From Cyanodermella asteris (taxonomy: Eukaryota > Ascomycota > Lecanoromycetes > Ostropales > Stictidaceae), in NCBI GenBank assembly GCA_900618795.1, contig UYJD01000002.1, positions 1,212,551 to 1,276,550 on the forward strand: 64,000 nucleotides of DNA, in the 5' to 3' direction. Below, piece by piece: positions 33,292 through 46,000 of this stretch. The number at the start of each line of letters is the position of its first letter. Position 1 is the first letter of the stretch. The notes under the pieces were generated by a model. It was not told the DNA's origin. It worked only from the letters and a program-made list of their open reading frames with translations, and made no database searches. The position numbers and the translations under genes are program-made.

Positions 33292-36200
33292 CTAAAACGA
33301 AAAAAGCCCACCCCGACTCTTCTTCCCATGCCCAATACTCCCGCCCTTCCCCGTCGGATAAACAATGATATTACCAATGAACAATCCGATCGTGATTCCA
33401 ATCGCCACTTGCACCACGCTCGCCGCAACCGTGAAGGAGATGTTAGCCGTGACGTTCCCGTTGCTGGCCGTCACGTCCGTAGCGCTGACGATGCCGCTGC
33501 CCGCCGTGGATGTTGTCGTAGAGTTGGTGTTCTTGTTGAGTTGGTTGGCGGCTTCGATGCCGGAGACTAGGGAACCCGCCACGGAGACGCCACTAGGGAC
33601 TTGCACGAAGATGGCGGGGAGCATCATGGCGGCGGCGAGGACGTAGTTGACGTGTTTGGCTTTGCCGTCGCGGCCGATGCGGACGCCTTTGGCGGTGCGA
33701 GCATTGGGGGCGGAGAGGGGTTCGGTGGAATTGGTGTCTGTTTGGGGGTTTGGTGTTGAGGTGGTTTCGGGGGAAGTGTCACCGCTGCTGTCGGGATGCT
33801 CCTCAGGATCGGTACTCTTGGATTCTGGGTGAGGAGTAGTTGACTCGTTGTCTGTGGCGGTGGAGGGACTAACATCCGGTAGGCCTGATGCCTTTTCATC
33901 CGAGTCTGCCGTGGTTGTTCCTTCGACGTCGGGTTCTGTTTCTTTTACTCTCTTAGGGCGGATTGGGCCCGGAATCAGGCTGAGGAGTGAGTCCGCGATG
34001 CTATCCTTCCTACGCTGTGTGCCTTTGCCATTGTAGACAGTTCTCTGTTTGCCCTTGTAGCCAAAGAATCTCGGTATGAAATCCTTCCTCAACCAAGTCT
34101 CAAGCCTAGCAAAATTCTCTTCAAGTATCCTTCCCATGCGAGAATATCCGTTGGCGAGAAAGGCAACGGCGGCTGCACCGAGGGTTGATGCGATTTGGGC
34201 ATTGCCTTGAAACTTGATCGAGGCCCAGTAGTTGACTTGGTAGCCGACGAAAGAGATCAGGATCATCATGGGCATTTGACGCCATTTGGCTTGATTGATG
34301 ATTGCGAGGCAGAAGGTGTAGACTGGAACGAAAAGAAAGATCCATTTGCGACTGTTGCTGCTCAGCGGATTGGTGCAGTAGGCATCAGAGCTGGCGTTTT
34401 CATCGAAAGCTCCATAGATCGCGGTGCCGATTGTGAGACCGTAGCCTAAACGGGACAGGTTAGCCTGAGACCGGGCGGAAGTGTGTCCAAAGAGGCAGAT
34501 ACGTACCAATCCATAAGCTGTAGACTATGGCGTAGACTATGCGCACGCTGCCAGCGACGATAGATCGTGCTTGTAGCTCCAAAGCAGCGCACAAAACAGT
34601 AAATCCCGGAAGGATCAATGCAATTGAACTTTGAGCCATAGCAGAGAAGCAAAAGTAGAAAGCACCATCGGAATTCTTGATTGATCCGAGCCCGCGTGCG
34701 AGTAAGCTGGTAATAATCGTAGCAGCAATCTCGAACACGGCTGCGTATAGATCAGACTTTGGGGCGACGATCAATTGCAGGAAACCCAGTATCAATCCGA
34801 GTCCGAAGCACATGGGCATGTCGATGAGCCTCGCCTCGAAGGCGAACGGAGCCACAGTGGCTGAGCCAGCCCCATAAGCCAGGATTCGAAGCCAGATGGG
34901 GTACTGGTCCTTCTTCTCCGAAAGCTCGGCCAGACGCTGTATGCCTTCTTCGACACCGATCATATCGTGGCTTACATCTTTGTAGACGTTGTGCGTGTCT
35001 TTCATCTTGCCAAGATCGACTCCTTGGTTCACCCGCACAAGCTTCATCTCGGCGGTGTGTGTGTTGGCGTCATCGAAAGAGATGATCATGGTGCCAGGAA
35101 AATAAAGAAACTGGGCCTCGATTTGGAGCACTCGAGAAGTCATGGCGAGGTAAGCCTCCAGACGATGAGTAGGTGCACCGTATTCCATCAGGGCACGACA
35201 GAGTTTCAGCATATACTTCTTCCGAATTGTGGTTTCCTGAACATGCTTTTTGATGGTGACATCAAAGTCATGCGGCTTTTTCCGCTTCTTCGATTGGGTC
35301 CAGGGCTGGTTCCAGCGGTCGACGAGACTGGTCGTACTGGATGTCCGACTATGTTGCCCCAGTCCCCTCGCAACTTGCTTCCTGTATTCAGAACTGATGT
35401 CAGACCCGCCAATGGCTGTTGACGAGGCTGTTGCCGAGACCAGACTGTTTATGCCAAACTCGGATTTCCTCGGGCTTCGGTTCCAGGGCCATGACGATGG
35501 AACTTTAGGCTTGGTGTGATCCGGAGGAGTCTCTCCACCCGGCGGCGTTATGTGAAAGGATGGTGTCAGAGTACCTGGAGACGGAGGGGCGCTGCCACTT
35601 ATACTAGAGGCACGTGAATGGCCAGCGCTAACAGTGCCAGCTCTGTACCAAGTGCTCATTAGATGAGCTGTCAAACCTCCCGCACGATACTTTTGTGGCT
35701 CGGGGAAGTATTCGTCAAGCTCTCCCACATCCGGTGTATTCTGTCCGGTACTGATTCCTGGACGATGGAATAGACTGCTGAGTGCCGGATGGGACGAATC
35801 GCTTCCTCGTTGTCCTCTGCTCTCTCGCGGCAATGCATCTTTATCTCGGGTCCCGAAAGGGTTTCTGAATCTGTGTGGAGAGCCGGACCGTGAAGCAGGA
35901 GCAGACGCAACATCCCTTTCGAGGCCCGTAGCTCTTGCACGAGCATTGTGTTCGGCGGCAAGCTTCGAGGGGAGATCGTTGATTCCATGGAGATCCAGTG
36001 CCTCGGGTCGGTTGTCTCTACTACCCATCCCTTTCCTCATAGCCGACTTCAGGACCGTAGGCGTTGAATCATCTTTGAGCTTGTTGAGAGACCTAGTCAA
36101 CTGAAGCTCGTTGAAGCCAGGATTTGGGGCACTATCATTCGAAGGACCTTGTGGCAGGGGGTCTAAAGCTGTAACAGAGGCATTTCGAGAAGCTGTAGAC

Positions 36201-36430
36201 GAAGCGTTAGCTAAGATTTGGTGGTCACCACGAGAATTTTCACCTTGCTCAATATCCAGAGGCGGAGATTGCCCCTCGGTCGGGGAATTAGCCCCATCGA
36301 GGCCCGCATAGAAGCCGACTCTCTTCTTGCCTTTTACCCCCACCGTGTTGAGGATGTTTGGTGGAGACAGATGACGGCGTCGCTCCTCCGTAGGCGGATC
36401 TGCCGCCAGGCTTTCTTGCGACGACGCCAT
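33292..36430 (-). CDS. PRM10: PRM10-like membrane protein, ThrE domain
   Basis: Two exons, 36430-34507 and 34445-33292, give 1025 aa. The intron 34506-34446 (61 nt) has GTACGT, a CTAAC branch and TTTAG. The join gives SLWIGYGLTIGTAIYGAF within a membrane segment. The start at 36430 (GCCATGGCG) is the first in-frame ATG. Residues 1 to about 400 are polar and likely disordered. Then comes the conserved ThrE part: KLCRALMEYGAPTHRLEAYL, a block ending SFDD, and a series of membrane segments (WLRILAYGAGSATVAPFAF onward). After the splice further membrane segments follow, then a hydrophilic Ser/Thr/Glu-rich insert of roughly 170 residues, then two final hydrophobic stretches. Bacterial ThrE exports threonine and serine. 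Yeast Prm10 is pheromone-regulated with no settled function; transport is inference. Confidence 0.88.
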
Positions 36431-38063
36431 GGCGCGTTGGTGAGAGGGAGTAAGTGTACGCTTTGAAAGAATGTACACTGCAAGAACGTGGACAAATGTC
36501 AAGAAGGATGATCAGAACAAGATGATCGACCTCCCGGCCGGCAGCATCCGAGGGAATACAACTGAAAGCAGAGGGATCTGCAGAGAGTTTTGCGCTGTGA
36601 AATATGCCTGGTACGTGCAGAAAAGTGGATAGAGGGGCGAACGATGAAGGACGAGTGATGAAGTCTGCTAAAGTAGACCGGATCCACTGGTCGACGGGAA
36701 GGAATGGAGAGAAGGTGCGATTGGTACCATAACGAATGCAGGCATGTCGTTGCTCACCAAAGGTATCTGGACTGACGAAAGAGCCGACGCCAACTCTGCT
36801 TGCTTGGAGGCGAGACTGGATGAAAAGGATGATAACGATGCCCAGGGTCGCCGCCGGTGGGTCGAGGCGAACCTTGGAACAGTCACAAGTTTTGATCAGA
36901 GCTCCAAGCTGGCAATAAAAAAAAGGCGAATGAAATAGCGCAAACTCACCTGGAGCTCGCTCGATGTGACGGAAGCAGCATTTAGGGGCAGGCCGCTGGC
37001 AGAGCATAATTCCCAGACCAGAGCCGGTCAAAGAACAGTCGTCACACGTGGTTCTGTCCAGGCACGACCGGGGAATGCGCGCTCGGAATTCGCTATTCTG
37101 ATATGGCAATACATGGTGGAGCCAGGAGTTTGCAGATGGCAGTACTATGGGTCCGGCATCGCCGCCGTTCCAAGGACGACCGAAGGACGACCGCCCGGCA
37201 GACCTGCATCGGAGTGCTGTTGAGGAAGAGTGCTGACTGCGAGACTGCGAATTCAGGAAGGGAAAACCGAGAGCAGCCCTACGATGCCGATAAGCAAGCT
37301 TTGTTGGGTGTGCGGCTGTGGCGTCGCGAAAATTTGGCGTGCTTATGAATAGTAACAACGACGCTCCAGGAACTCGACGACTTGCTGCGGCCGATCAAAC
37401 GCCATGCGGGTCAAGCAAACATTGCAGACGAGTCATATCTAGATGCGACGAAGCAGAGATGCATGGTAGAGATAACAGTGTCTCTCGCCCCGATCCACCA
37501 AGATGACGAATGGCTGCATTCCTTCTGACGTTGCTCTCTCTCTCTCTACATACTGCTTCGCATCTCTGCCACCGGTCACGCTGCGAGTGGGACGCCTTGA
37601 CGCCATCTGCTTACGAACTGACATCTGACGCTCGCTTATCGATCGGCAAACCATGCATCAAGGATTCTCCCTTCTCGCCCTGAGGAACGCCGACGCGTCC
37701 ATTTCTTGGCCCGCTCTGTCGGCTTGTAGAAAACGTCGTCTTCGGCACTTTCTTTCCCTTGAATCCATTTGCTATGTGCGCTGCCAATGCTAGTGGTATT
37801 GCAAAAGTTCAGAAGGACAGGGCTGGCCTCGTGGTCTTGCCCGATTGGCGGGTCATTCGATCTGCGCACAGTCGATGCTTTTTCCGTCATTCCTATTCCG
37901 AATTTCCATCTTCGTCTTCGTCAAGAAGCCGGACATTCGACGTTGTATTATGGTAACCTGACCAATGCCAGTACGCCCGCATGCTTGCATGCCGCCAACA
38001 AAGCACTTTTGTTGTCTTCTAATTTCAAATGTTTCCCAAAACGCCGCTCTTTACGTGCTTGAA
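36431..38063. other. Intergenic, PRM10 leader and ERG5 3' side
   Basis: About 1.6 kb. The left part is the PRM10 promoter and leader on the minus strand, with a consensus-like donor (CAGGTGAGTT, near 36950) that might mark a leader intron. A long open frame here (36288-37358, minus) has no protein-like features. A short CT repeat sits at 37534-37547. No gene is supported. Confidence 0.5.
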
Positions 38064-39775
38064 TCACTGCGCCACAGCCGACCAGTCTCTCTTCTTGAAC
38101 GAGAGAAGGCAGTCATCCTGGTCATTGTTAGCTCGGCCGCATGTCAAAGTCCCAAAGTCAACGTACCTCGGGGAAAATGGTGGCAAAGACCTTGATGTCT
38201 TCGCTAATTTTCGTGATCTCATGAGTCCAGTCCATCTCCACGCTGGCCTTTCCGATCATCGCAATCAGGTTGAGCTGAGCATAAGTTTGGCCGAGACAGT
38301 AGTGAGGGCCGGTTCCAAAGACGAGCCAGTTCTTCGTCTGCAACTCTGCGTCGCCGCTGATCCAGCGCTCGGGGTCCCACGAATCAGGATTGGGGTAGGC
38401 TTCCGGGTCGTGGAGGGCAGGCCAGCAGGAAGGAATGACCATGCTGCCCTTGGGTGCCGTGTAGCTCTCGGTAATGGGAAAGTCCTTCTTTGCCACGTAC
38501 GGGACCATGATGACGGGAGGACGGTAGCGAAGAGTCTCCTTCACCACGGCACGCGTGATTGGCAGGTTCTCAAGCAGTTCGAGGGAAAGCTTCTGATGGG
38601 GATCTCCGCCACGCGCCGCAAGGTTTTCAGCGCGCACCTTGTCGAGCCAGTCGGGGCGGTCGGCCAGGAGCTGAAACAACCAGGTACAAGCGGACGAGGT
38701 CGCGTCTTGCGAGGCGAACAAGAAGGTGAACAGAGTCATGGAGATCTCGAGATCGGTGAACTCGCGCAGCAGCTGGGCCGGCTTTTCCTTTGTGTCATCG
38801 ACAATCTCACCCTTGGCCTTCTTTTGCCTGTAGCGTTCGCTGTTCTGGATCTGCTCGACCCAGGCGTCGAGAATGCAAGTTACTTCGTCTCCGGCTGCCA
38901 TGCGAACCTTGGACTTGGCGGCGCACTTGGCGAACTCTTCGAGAACCATGTCCGAAGCCTTTTTGCCATACCACGGCTTTGTGAACGGCAGAATGAAGGG
39001 GAAGTTGACGAGCTCGAGAGCAGCGGTGATGCAGTAGTAGTCATCGGCGATCTTCTTCACCGCGCTCTCAGGCATGTAGTATCCGACAAAGACACGAATG
39101 GACACGGCACACATGAGCTCTCTGAATTCGGGCATGAAAGGCACGTGTTTCCCCTTGTTCTTGCTGCTGATGTCCATGAATCTTGCAAAGTACTTGTCGT
39201 AGCATTCCTGCTGGCGAGGAATATATCGTTCGAGGGCCTGACGAGTGAAAAGGCCGTTCAAGCCCTTGCGGTAGTCGACGTGTGCTTTGCCGTCGAGGAA
39301 GACCCAGTTCTCGGGCCGCAGGAGCTTTGTCGCAATATCAACGACGCAGGGTTTGACAAAGGTGGGCGAATTGAAGACTTTGCGGGCCATGTCGCGAGTA
39401 GAAGCAATGACTACGAATCTATCCAGATCAGCGCTGATTTGCAGTCACGGGCGGCTGTGGCACGTACTTATGGAAGACTGAGACGCAGCTCAAGGGACCG
39501 CTCGCCCACTTGGCCTTGTACTTGTCCATCTTGGGGTTCACCGACTCGAGGAAAGGACCGATGAAGGGCATTTTCCACGCCGGGCCAACGATAGAGCCCT
39601 TGTTGGAAATGTACGCAAACTGGTCGTAGACGACAGCTACCAAGAGCAGACTCAGGAGGACGGTCCAGACGTTCATGTTGGCCGAGAGGTGCTGCATGAC
39701 ACTCATGGGGGTGACATAGGACGCATGCGAAGCGTCGACGGTGGGTGAGGCGAAGCTGCCTTGGACGGTCGCCAT
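38064..39775 (-). CDS. ERG5: Sterol C-22 desaturase, cytochrome P450 CYP61
   Basis: Three exons, 39775-39468, 39418-38167 and 38117-38064, giving 537 aa, against 538 in yeast Erg5. Both introns are 49 nt; the second has a CTAAC branch. Joins rebuild SVFHKFVVIASTRDMARKV and IFPEDDCLLSFKKRDW. It introduces the C-22 double bond late in ergosterol synthesis at the ER. Features: an N-terminal membrane anchor (about residues 35-55, WTVLLSLLLVAVVYDQF), the CYP61 substrate region (WVFLDGKAHVDYRKGLNGLF), an I-helix with FASQDATSSA, the ETLR K-helix motif, and the heme loop FGTGPHYCLG with the cysteine ligand at residue 477. The start ATG at 39775 has a good context. Codons are biased to C-ending forms, which leaves a long open frame on the opposite strand. 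Confidence 0.96.
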
Positions 39776-40603
39776 GGTTGCTGAGAGTGCTCACGACGGA
39801 GCATCAACTGCCAGTGTTGGCGAGGAGTGAAGCTGTGGGAGAGCCCACTGGGTATATTCTGGTGGCGACCGGGGCTGCTACAGGGGCAGATGGGAGGGTG
39901 GAGGGAATGAAGGTCTAGCAAGTGGTCAACTTTCTTTTGCCAAATGCACTTAGCACGGAAGCGGGTCAGCTCAGGGTCAGGGACAGCAGCTCGCGCTCTC
40001 GAATCACGTCGGATCTTTCTCTTCCGAAAAGTAATCTCCCACCTCGGCTTTATTGCTAATCGCCGGCCTGTCGCTGCAGTGCAGTGCATTCCACGGCCAG
40101 GCTGAGTGCCTTTGTGCACTTGTCGAAGCATACACAGACTGCCTTCAAATCGTTATGAGCTCGATGTCTTCGCTACCTTGCCGGGCCATCGTCAAACACC
40201 ATTCGAGGCCTGCTTGGCTATCATAGCTTAATAACTCATCCCTCGACGCAGCAAGGTCCGAAGGACCCACTTGCCATGCCCGTGCCTCTTTGCACCAGCG
40301 GCTAGCCAACGCATCGTGACAGGGTACAAGCGACCTCGTTTCAGCAGGAGAATACCTTTTTTCGGTATAATGTGTTGATAGATACCTGGTCTCGCTATGG
40401 TCATGCGGCGAAGGCTGCGAATGACGAAGCATTCAGACGACAATCCAACAGCCGAGCGGCACCCAACGGCAATTATTCAGTAGAATCGTCGAATCTTAAG
40501 TGAACTGGCAGAATTTTAGTTTGCTAATACATTGGGGTATGGATGCAGCGGCTCGGTTCTTTAATGTGCTCGCCGACGTATTCATGGACCGCCGTTCTCC
40601 TCA
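39776..40603. other. Intergenic, ERG5 promoter side
   Basis: Between the ERG5 start and the SRP68 stop. It should contain the ERG5 promoter. I could not identify a sterol-response element with confidence, and no gene is seen. Confidence 0.5.
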
Positions 40604-42466
40604 TCAGCTTCTGCCGAATCCAAACCAACCAGATCGTTTGGCGGCTGGCGCACTTTCCGTTGCATTCTGCTGTACCGCTTCCTTCTCTTGCTCCGGGTAC
40701 TGTATATAATTCCATGCGAGATCCAGGAAAATCGGTTTGACGGGAACAGGTCGAAGTTTAGGTGGGTAAGTGACCAAGTTCGTCAGATCTGCTCCTCCAG
40801 CGGGATACTCGTCCATCCTCTCGATCATTGGTGCCGCCCATGCAGCCTTCGCTCGTTCCGCCTTGATCGCCTCGCCTTCAAGATTGTCCATCTCCACCAA
40901 TCCGCGAAAGCGAATGACAAGCCCCTGGATCAGCTGCTGCACCGAACTTGCCTGCGCCGAGGTCAGATAGTGACGCGGTATTCCCGACTGAGCCCCTGGC
41001 TCGTCGTCGTCGAAGCTGTCCATGACCGATGCATGTTGCGAAGCACGCGCGAACAACGCCAGTGCTTTCTTGTTCTCGCCTTGCAACGCATAAGCACGAG
41101 CGATGGAGACGCAGCGCAGGGCTGAGAAATACCCTTTGCGACTGACAAGCTTCTTGAGTAACGCCTGATCTGCAGCCACGCCTGCCAACTCTCGGATCGA
41201 ATCGATGCTCTGCAGAGTAGCGTCGTACAAGACCACACGCTCACGTAGCCGAGCAATTTTCCGGCCAGTCCCCTCTTTCCTCTCTGACCCGGCCTTGCTG
41301 TCTTTCTTCGCTTTCGAAGGGGCATGTCGACTCTTCGGCGCACGAGGAGGCTCGGGCTGAAATGAGGCTCCGTCATCGCCACCACACAAGACCCGGTTTC
41401 GTCCAATTCGCCAGCCGATCAGATCGTAGCTCACAGCAGTACTCGTGATTTGTAGTGACTGCATCCGGGAGTCGCTTGATGCCACGCCTTCAGCTGCGAG
41501 CTCGTCAATGGCAGTCTTCGTGGCATCAACAGCGTCCTGGCTGGGGGTGAGGATTGTTTCAAACGCCGCAGCTTTCTCTTGTGAGCTCGAGTCGCTGGAA
41601 AGCTGCTCCCTGACCGTCTTCTCGGCCGTAGTGACAGCAGCCAGAGCCTGTGCCACTCGAGCATCCTCCAGCTTGACCGTGCGTCCGCGCCATTGGATTT
41701 GTGTCGGTAGGTCTTGGCGACCCGACGACTGTACGTTGGAGGCGTCCGCCGGCTGCTCTTCATCAATGGCCGATGGTGACGTCTTTGACGCGGCCTGGAT
41801 GTAGTCTGCATCTTTCGAAACAAATTGAGCGACAATCTTGGGAATGGCAAGCGTGCGTGGTAGTCGCTGCTTGTAAGCGGCATATCGCAAGCTAGGTTCA
41901 ATATTCTCCGAGATCCATTCTTGATACAGTGTTGTGTTTCTGGAATCGCCGAGTGCTGTGTATATGACATGAGCATCTGAGTAGGCAGAAAGACACTGCT
42001 CCCACTTCTGAGATTCGAACGCCACTGCTCCGTCCAACGAGCGCTTGTAGGCAGCAGCAGCAATCTGGTCTTCTTCGCTGCCGTCCTCCTTCGTCAAAGG
42101 ATACAGATTCGAGGCTGTCTTTGTAGCTTTTGCTAGTCGAGAGATGATATGAGCCCTAGTGGGACCGGTGATTGCGGGGCCGCCTGTCTCTACTGCCTGT
42201 AAAGACTTCATCTGCATTGCATGTGCCCACGCGCGCTCCGAGGAAAGGATCATATATTCTCGCCATTCGGACTGGTGTTCCTTGTCGTTGCATGAGAGGA
42301 CGTCCAGCTTCTTCGTCTCGAATTTGCGTCCTTTCGGGGTCACTATTCGGAGCTTCCGTCGGAGTTGAAGGAGTTTTGATGCGCAGAGCTTTCTGTACAC
42401 ACTGTAGTCGCCGACCGAGAGAGTCTCGCTGCGGCCCTTCTGTATGAGTGCTGTGATGTTATCCAT
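40604..42466 (-). CDS. SRP68: Signal recognition particle subunit SRP68
   Basis: A single-exon 620-aa protein. The first ATG in frame is at 42466 (AAAATGGATAAC); upstream in-frame codons have no ATG. SRP68 binds SRP RNA with its N-terminal tetratricopeptide-like domain and SRP72 with its C-terminus, in the cytosolic particle that targets secretory proteins to the ER. Visible family features are the N-terminal block YSVYRKLCASKLLQLRRKL, the REYMILSSERAWAHAMQMKS helix, the central FESQKWEQCLSAYSDAHVIY TPR-like segment, and the C-terminal PVKPIFLDLAWNYIQYP motif near the end, typical of the SRP72-interacting part. Linkers around residues 230-270 and 380-410 are polar (KSRHAPSKAKKDSKAG). It is divergent from the PPR gene. 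No intron signals are needed. Confidence 0.93.
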   Translation of the reverse strand: MDNITALIQKGRSETLSVGDYSVYRKLCASKLLQLRRKLRIVTPKGRKFETKKLDVLSCNDKEHQSEWREYMILSSERAWAHAMQMKSLQAVETGGPAITGPTRAHIISRLAKATKTASNLYPLTKEDGSEEDQIAAAAYKRSLDGAVAFESQKWEQCLSAYSDAHVIYTALGDSRNTTLYQEWISENIEPSLRYAAYKQRLPRTLAIPKIVAQFVSKDADYIQAASKTSPSAIDEEQPADASNVQSSGRQDLPTQIQWRGRTVKLEDARVAQALAAVTTAEKTVREQLSSDSSSQEKAAAFETILTPSQDAVDATKTAIDELAAEGVASSDSRMQSLQITSTAVSYDLIGWRIGRNRVLCGGDDGASFQPEPPRAPKSRHAPSKAKKDSKAGSERKEGTGRKIARLRERVVLYDATLQSIDSIRELAGVAADQALLKKLVSRKGYFSALRCVSIARAYALQGENKKALALFARASQHASVMDSFDDDEPGAQSGIPRHYLTSAQASSVQQLIQGLVIRFRGLVEMDNLEGEAIKAERAKAAWAAPMIERMDEYPAGGADLTNLVTYPPKLRPVPVKPIFLDLAWNYIQYPEQEKEAVQQNATESAPAAKRSGWFGFGRS

Positions 42467-43019
42467 TTTCACCAGATCCTGGCTCCAGCTTGCCTGAGCA
42501 ATCCACACTCAAAGCTTCGAGGGGCAGCTTGAGCGGGCAAACAAGAATCACACGAGGCGGAATCCAGATCGATTGGTTCGTTTCGAAAAGCCACCAGAAT
42601 TGGAATTCAAGAGCCTTGAAGCTGTGAGATGGAATTCTCATTCGCAGTCTCGCGTTTCGCCTTGACTTGAGGTTCTGAGCCACGGCCTATTTCTCGCATG
42701 CGGGCTTGATGGTGGTGCCGGCGAACTGCGGGCGAATCTTTTGCCGCGCCGACATGAAGTCAGAGACTGCTCCATCCCGGCTCGCCCGAGAAACTTATTC
42801 GGCACATGCTCCATGACTTCTTTGAATCGCCACATCTCTAACAACTTCGCGTCTGTCTTCTTCCGATAAAGCCCATTCACGCTGGGCCACCTTGGATTCA
42901 CTGGCACGCTCAGCATAGCTTCCATCTTGAGCTGGACGTGGCCCCGAATCTCCTATATGCGCGATTCCATGACCGCTTTCGCCCCCCGACGGTTTTAACT
43001 AATCGAGCTCTGGCTTGGA
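42467..43019. promoter_or_regulatory. Shared divergent promoter region, SRP68 / PPR gene
   Basis: A 553-bp interval between two start codons facing away from each other. No specific factor sites are called. Confidence 0.45.
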
Positions 43020-46000
43020 ATGCTAGAGCGTGCTAAGGGATGCCTTGAGCACAACGGTCGTCGACTGTTCCGTCCGCAATCAGATTGCGTTCGCGCGCGC
43101 CGACTACACAACACGTTCTGGTCCCATGGTGCCGGAGACATCGAAGTACCGGGATGGTGGACAGATCAGCTGGCGAAGTCTGCGTCGCAGGAGAAAGAGA
43201 AGAGCAACGCAGGCCCGGATATCAAGCAGCATCAACTAGCAGCTGGTATCCCAGGCGGTCTCTTCCTGGACTTTCTATACCCTCCGAAAACACAAAAATT
43301 TATTGCCAAACTGGGCAATCGTACCGACAAGCTTCAAAGACTTATGCGTTGTAAGAGAACCTCGGGAACTCTTTACAGCCCTCACGCAAGCTACCGAACG
43401 TCCGCGCCGCATCGAGACAGCACTGCGGCTCCTGGTGCGCAACAGACTGTCCACGATGGTCCATCACCAAGCACTTCGACAACCGTGGAAAAGGTCTACG
43501 AGAATGACTTTGGCGACCGGCTGAAAGAGCTTGAGAGCAAGCATAGGGACTATGAACAGCTGTGCCGAGCATACTGGTTGTTGGTTGAGCATGGAGGGGA
43601 TGCTGTTGTCAGTGGTGGCGATATCATGGAAGCTACACAACGAGTCTTAGAATTCGGAGACGTTGTCATCAACAGTGTCCGGATGCTACTCAGCGCTCAT
43701 TCGCGCGACAAAGTTTCGTCTGGAGTGTTGCCCGCTTTCGACATTTGCGTTGCTAAGCCGTCCTCTGGCGGAGGACCTGCAGAAGGGTCTCGACATCCGG
43801 CACTACGTGACAGCTTGACGAAGTATGATAAGTCACGAACAGCTTATGAACGACTCATGCGTACGACTGATTTTGTTGACCCCGAACTCGAGTCTAAACC
43901 AATTCTCAGAGACTTGTTGCAAGTGGCAGAACAAGTTGTCAACGACGGAGACTCTGCAATAGCCGTCGCCCGCGGGCTTGTCCTCGAAGCTTTGTACGAG
44001 CGTAAGGGAATCGAACACTGGGTCCAACGTGATTGGGCGGTCGCACTCCAAACCCACTTCAGGCAGAGCAACACCGACGGCCCTCGGATCACAGAGTTGT
44101 TGGAAAAAATGCTAGAGGGTGGTTGGGCCAATGTCGGAATGCCAGCGGCAATATGCCTGTTGGTGACAGATCAGTCGATGGGCAACGATCGGTTTCATTT
44201 ATGCCATCAGCTATACATAGGATACACTTCCTGGCGAAACACCTTGCCTGACGAAGAAAGACATGCGACGAAGCCCTTCTGGGACCATATAGTTGGCACT
44301 GGGCAGCCGACACTTTATCAACTGCGTCTTTTCTACAAGTTGCTCAAAAATCGATGGGTCGCTGAACATGTCGCAGCTTCGAGAGGTGAGACGTCGCAGC
44401 AGAGCCACAATGCGCAGAATCCACCGGACCGAAACACTCGTGCACGGGCAAAGGATCAGAAAGGCCCGGTTAGCGAGTATCTGACAGCGCTTGGTGTGCG
44501 CCTCGGCCAGGCAGAAGATATCATTGCCCTGGGCGAGGTAGTCATTACTCACCCAAATTTTCAAAAGTTAGACAGTCACGCGGCCTTGGATGTCTTTCAA
44601 TGGCTGACCGAAGTGATGAAAGAGGCGCCGGCAAGATACGAAGTTATGAGAAGACTACTGAGAGTCCTTTTATTCACTGATTTCAGTGGCCAGAAACGAA
44701 TTTACGCCGATTTGCAGGCGTTCAGATTGTTTCAAGCCATGGAAGTACACGGTGGATACACCGGCGAGGGCAGGGTCGGTGCACGTGCGCCCGATCTAGC
44801 TCGAAAGCTGTATTTTCATCTCAACAAGTCAGACCTTGGAAAGCAAATGGAGGTTGTCATGGCGCACCTACAGCAGCGCGGCATGGATCGTCCGGAGGAC
44901 TACGAGTCATTGCGATTTCGATTAGCCAAGAATCGTGATCTTGAAGGCCTCGCAGCACAGCAGGCGGCTTTCGCGCAGGCGGAAAACCGGCTTAAAGAGC
45001 ATGATCGTGAAGCCTACGAGCGACGCAAACTCCCACCAATTCTTCTCTACCGAGATAGACTCGAGACTCATCGGCGTCGTCGAGAGCCTGGCGAGATGCT
45101 CAAGGTAATGGATGAGCTGAAAGCTGATCCTGACTGTGAACCAGACCAGCAATGTTACAACCTTGTCATATCTGGGCATGCGAGGCTGAACGACCTTATT
45201 GGAGCGGACTTGGCCTTTCAAGATCTTGTAGAGGCCGGTTTCCAGCCCGACATCTACGCATACATCCCAGTCATCGAGGCTCTTGCTCGACAAGGCAATA
45301 TAAGTGCAGTACAAGATCTCACTAAACAGATCGAGTTGAAGGGCATTCCAATCAACGACTGGGTCGTCAATGCCCATGTCACTGCTTTAGTGCAACGTGG
45401 CCAGCTCACGCGCGCAGAAGCGTTGATCCGGAGAGCACTGACATTCAAGCTGGCAAATCGCACACCTATGTGGAATCAGGTCATTCTCCACTGGGCGCTG
45501 CGAGGTCACCGTGCAAAGGTCAATCTCTTGATGGACATTATGCGGAAAGCAAAAGTGCCCTACGATGCTTTCACGTACGCCGCTCGCATGACATTGTGGC
45601 TCACCCGAGGCAGTCCTCGTCGAGCTTGGACAATCTTACGCACGACGCTGCCCAAGCTCGGGATTCGGCCCCTCCCTCTCCACTTCGCTCTGATGGTACG
45701 CGGGTACACGAATGGGATTGGCATGCGTCAGAACAAGGTCAAGCACGTCTACAAGCATATGGTGAAAATTGGTGTGCAACCTGATTGGACTGTCAAAAAG
45801 GCTTTCTCAAACGCACATCTCCGAGCAAAGGCGACGGGACTCCCTCGAAGAATCGTCAATGACCTGCATGAAGTGGTCTTGGACTTGCAAGCGGTTCCTG
45901 GAATGGCTAACCCATTTGGCACGTCTGAAAGCGCGAGCACTAAAGATGACGAACAGTCTGAGGCATTTTACGGTGGCATGTTCGACTTGATCTACGGATT

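Noticed and set aside
36288-37358. 356-codon minus frame across the PRM10 leader
   Set aside because: Overlaps the PRM10 start in another phase, has no recognisable domain and contains intron-like donor signals; most likely a chance opening in the leader.
38029-39564. 511-codon open frame on the plus strand opposite ERG5
   Set aside because: It lies fully antisense to a firmly identified P450. Its openness follows from C-ending codon bias in ERG5, and it has no protein-like domain.
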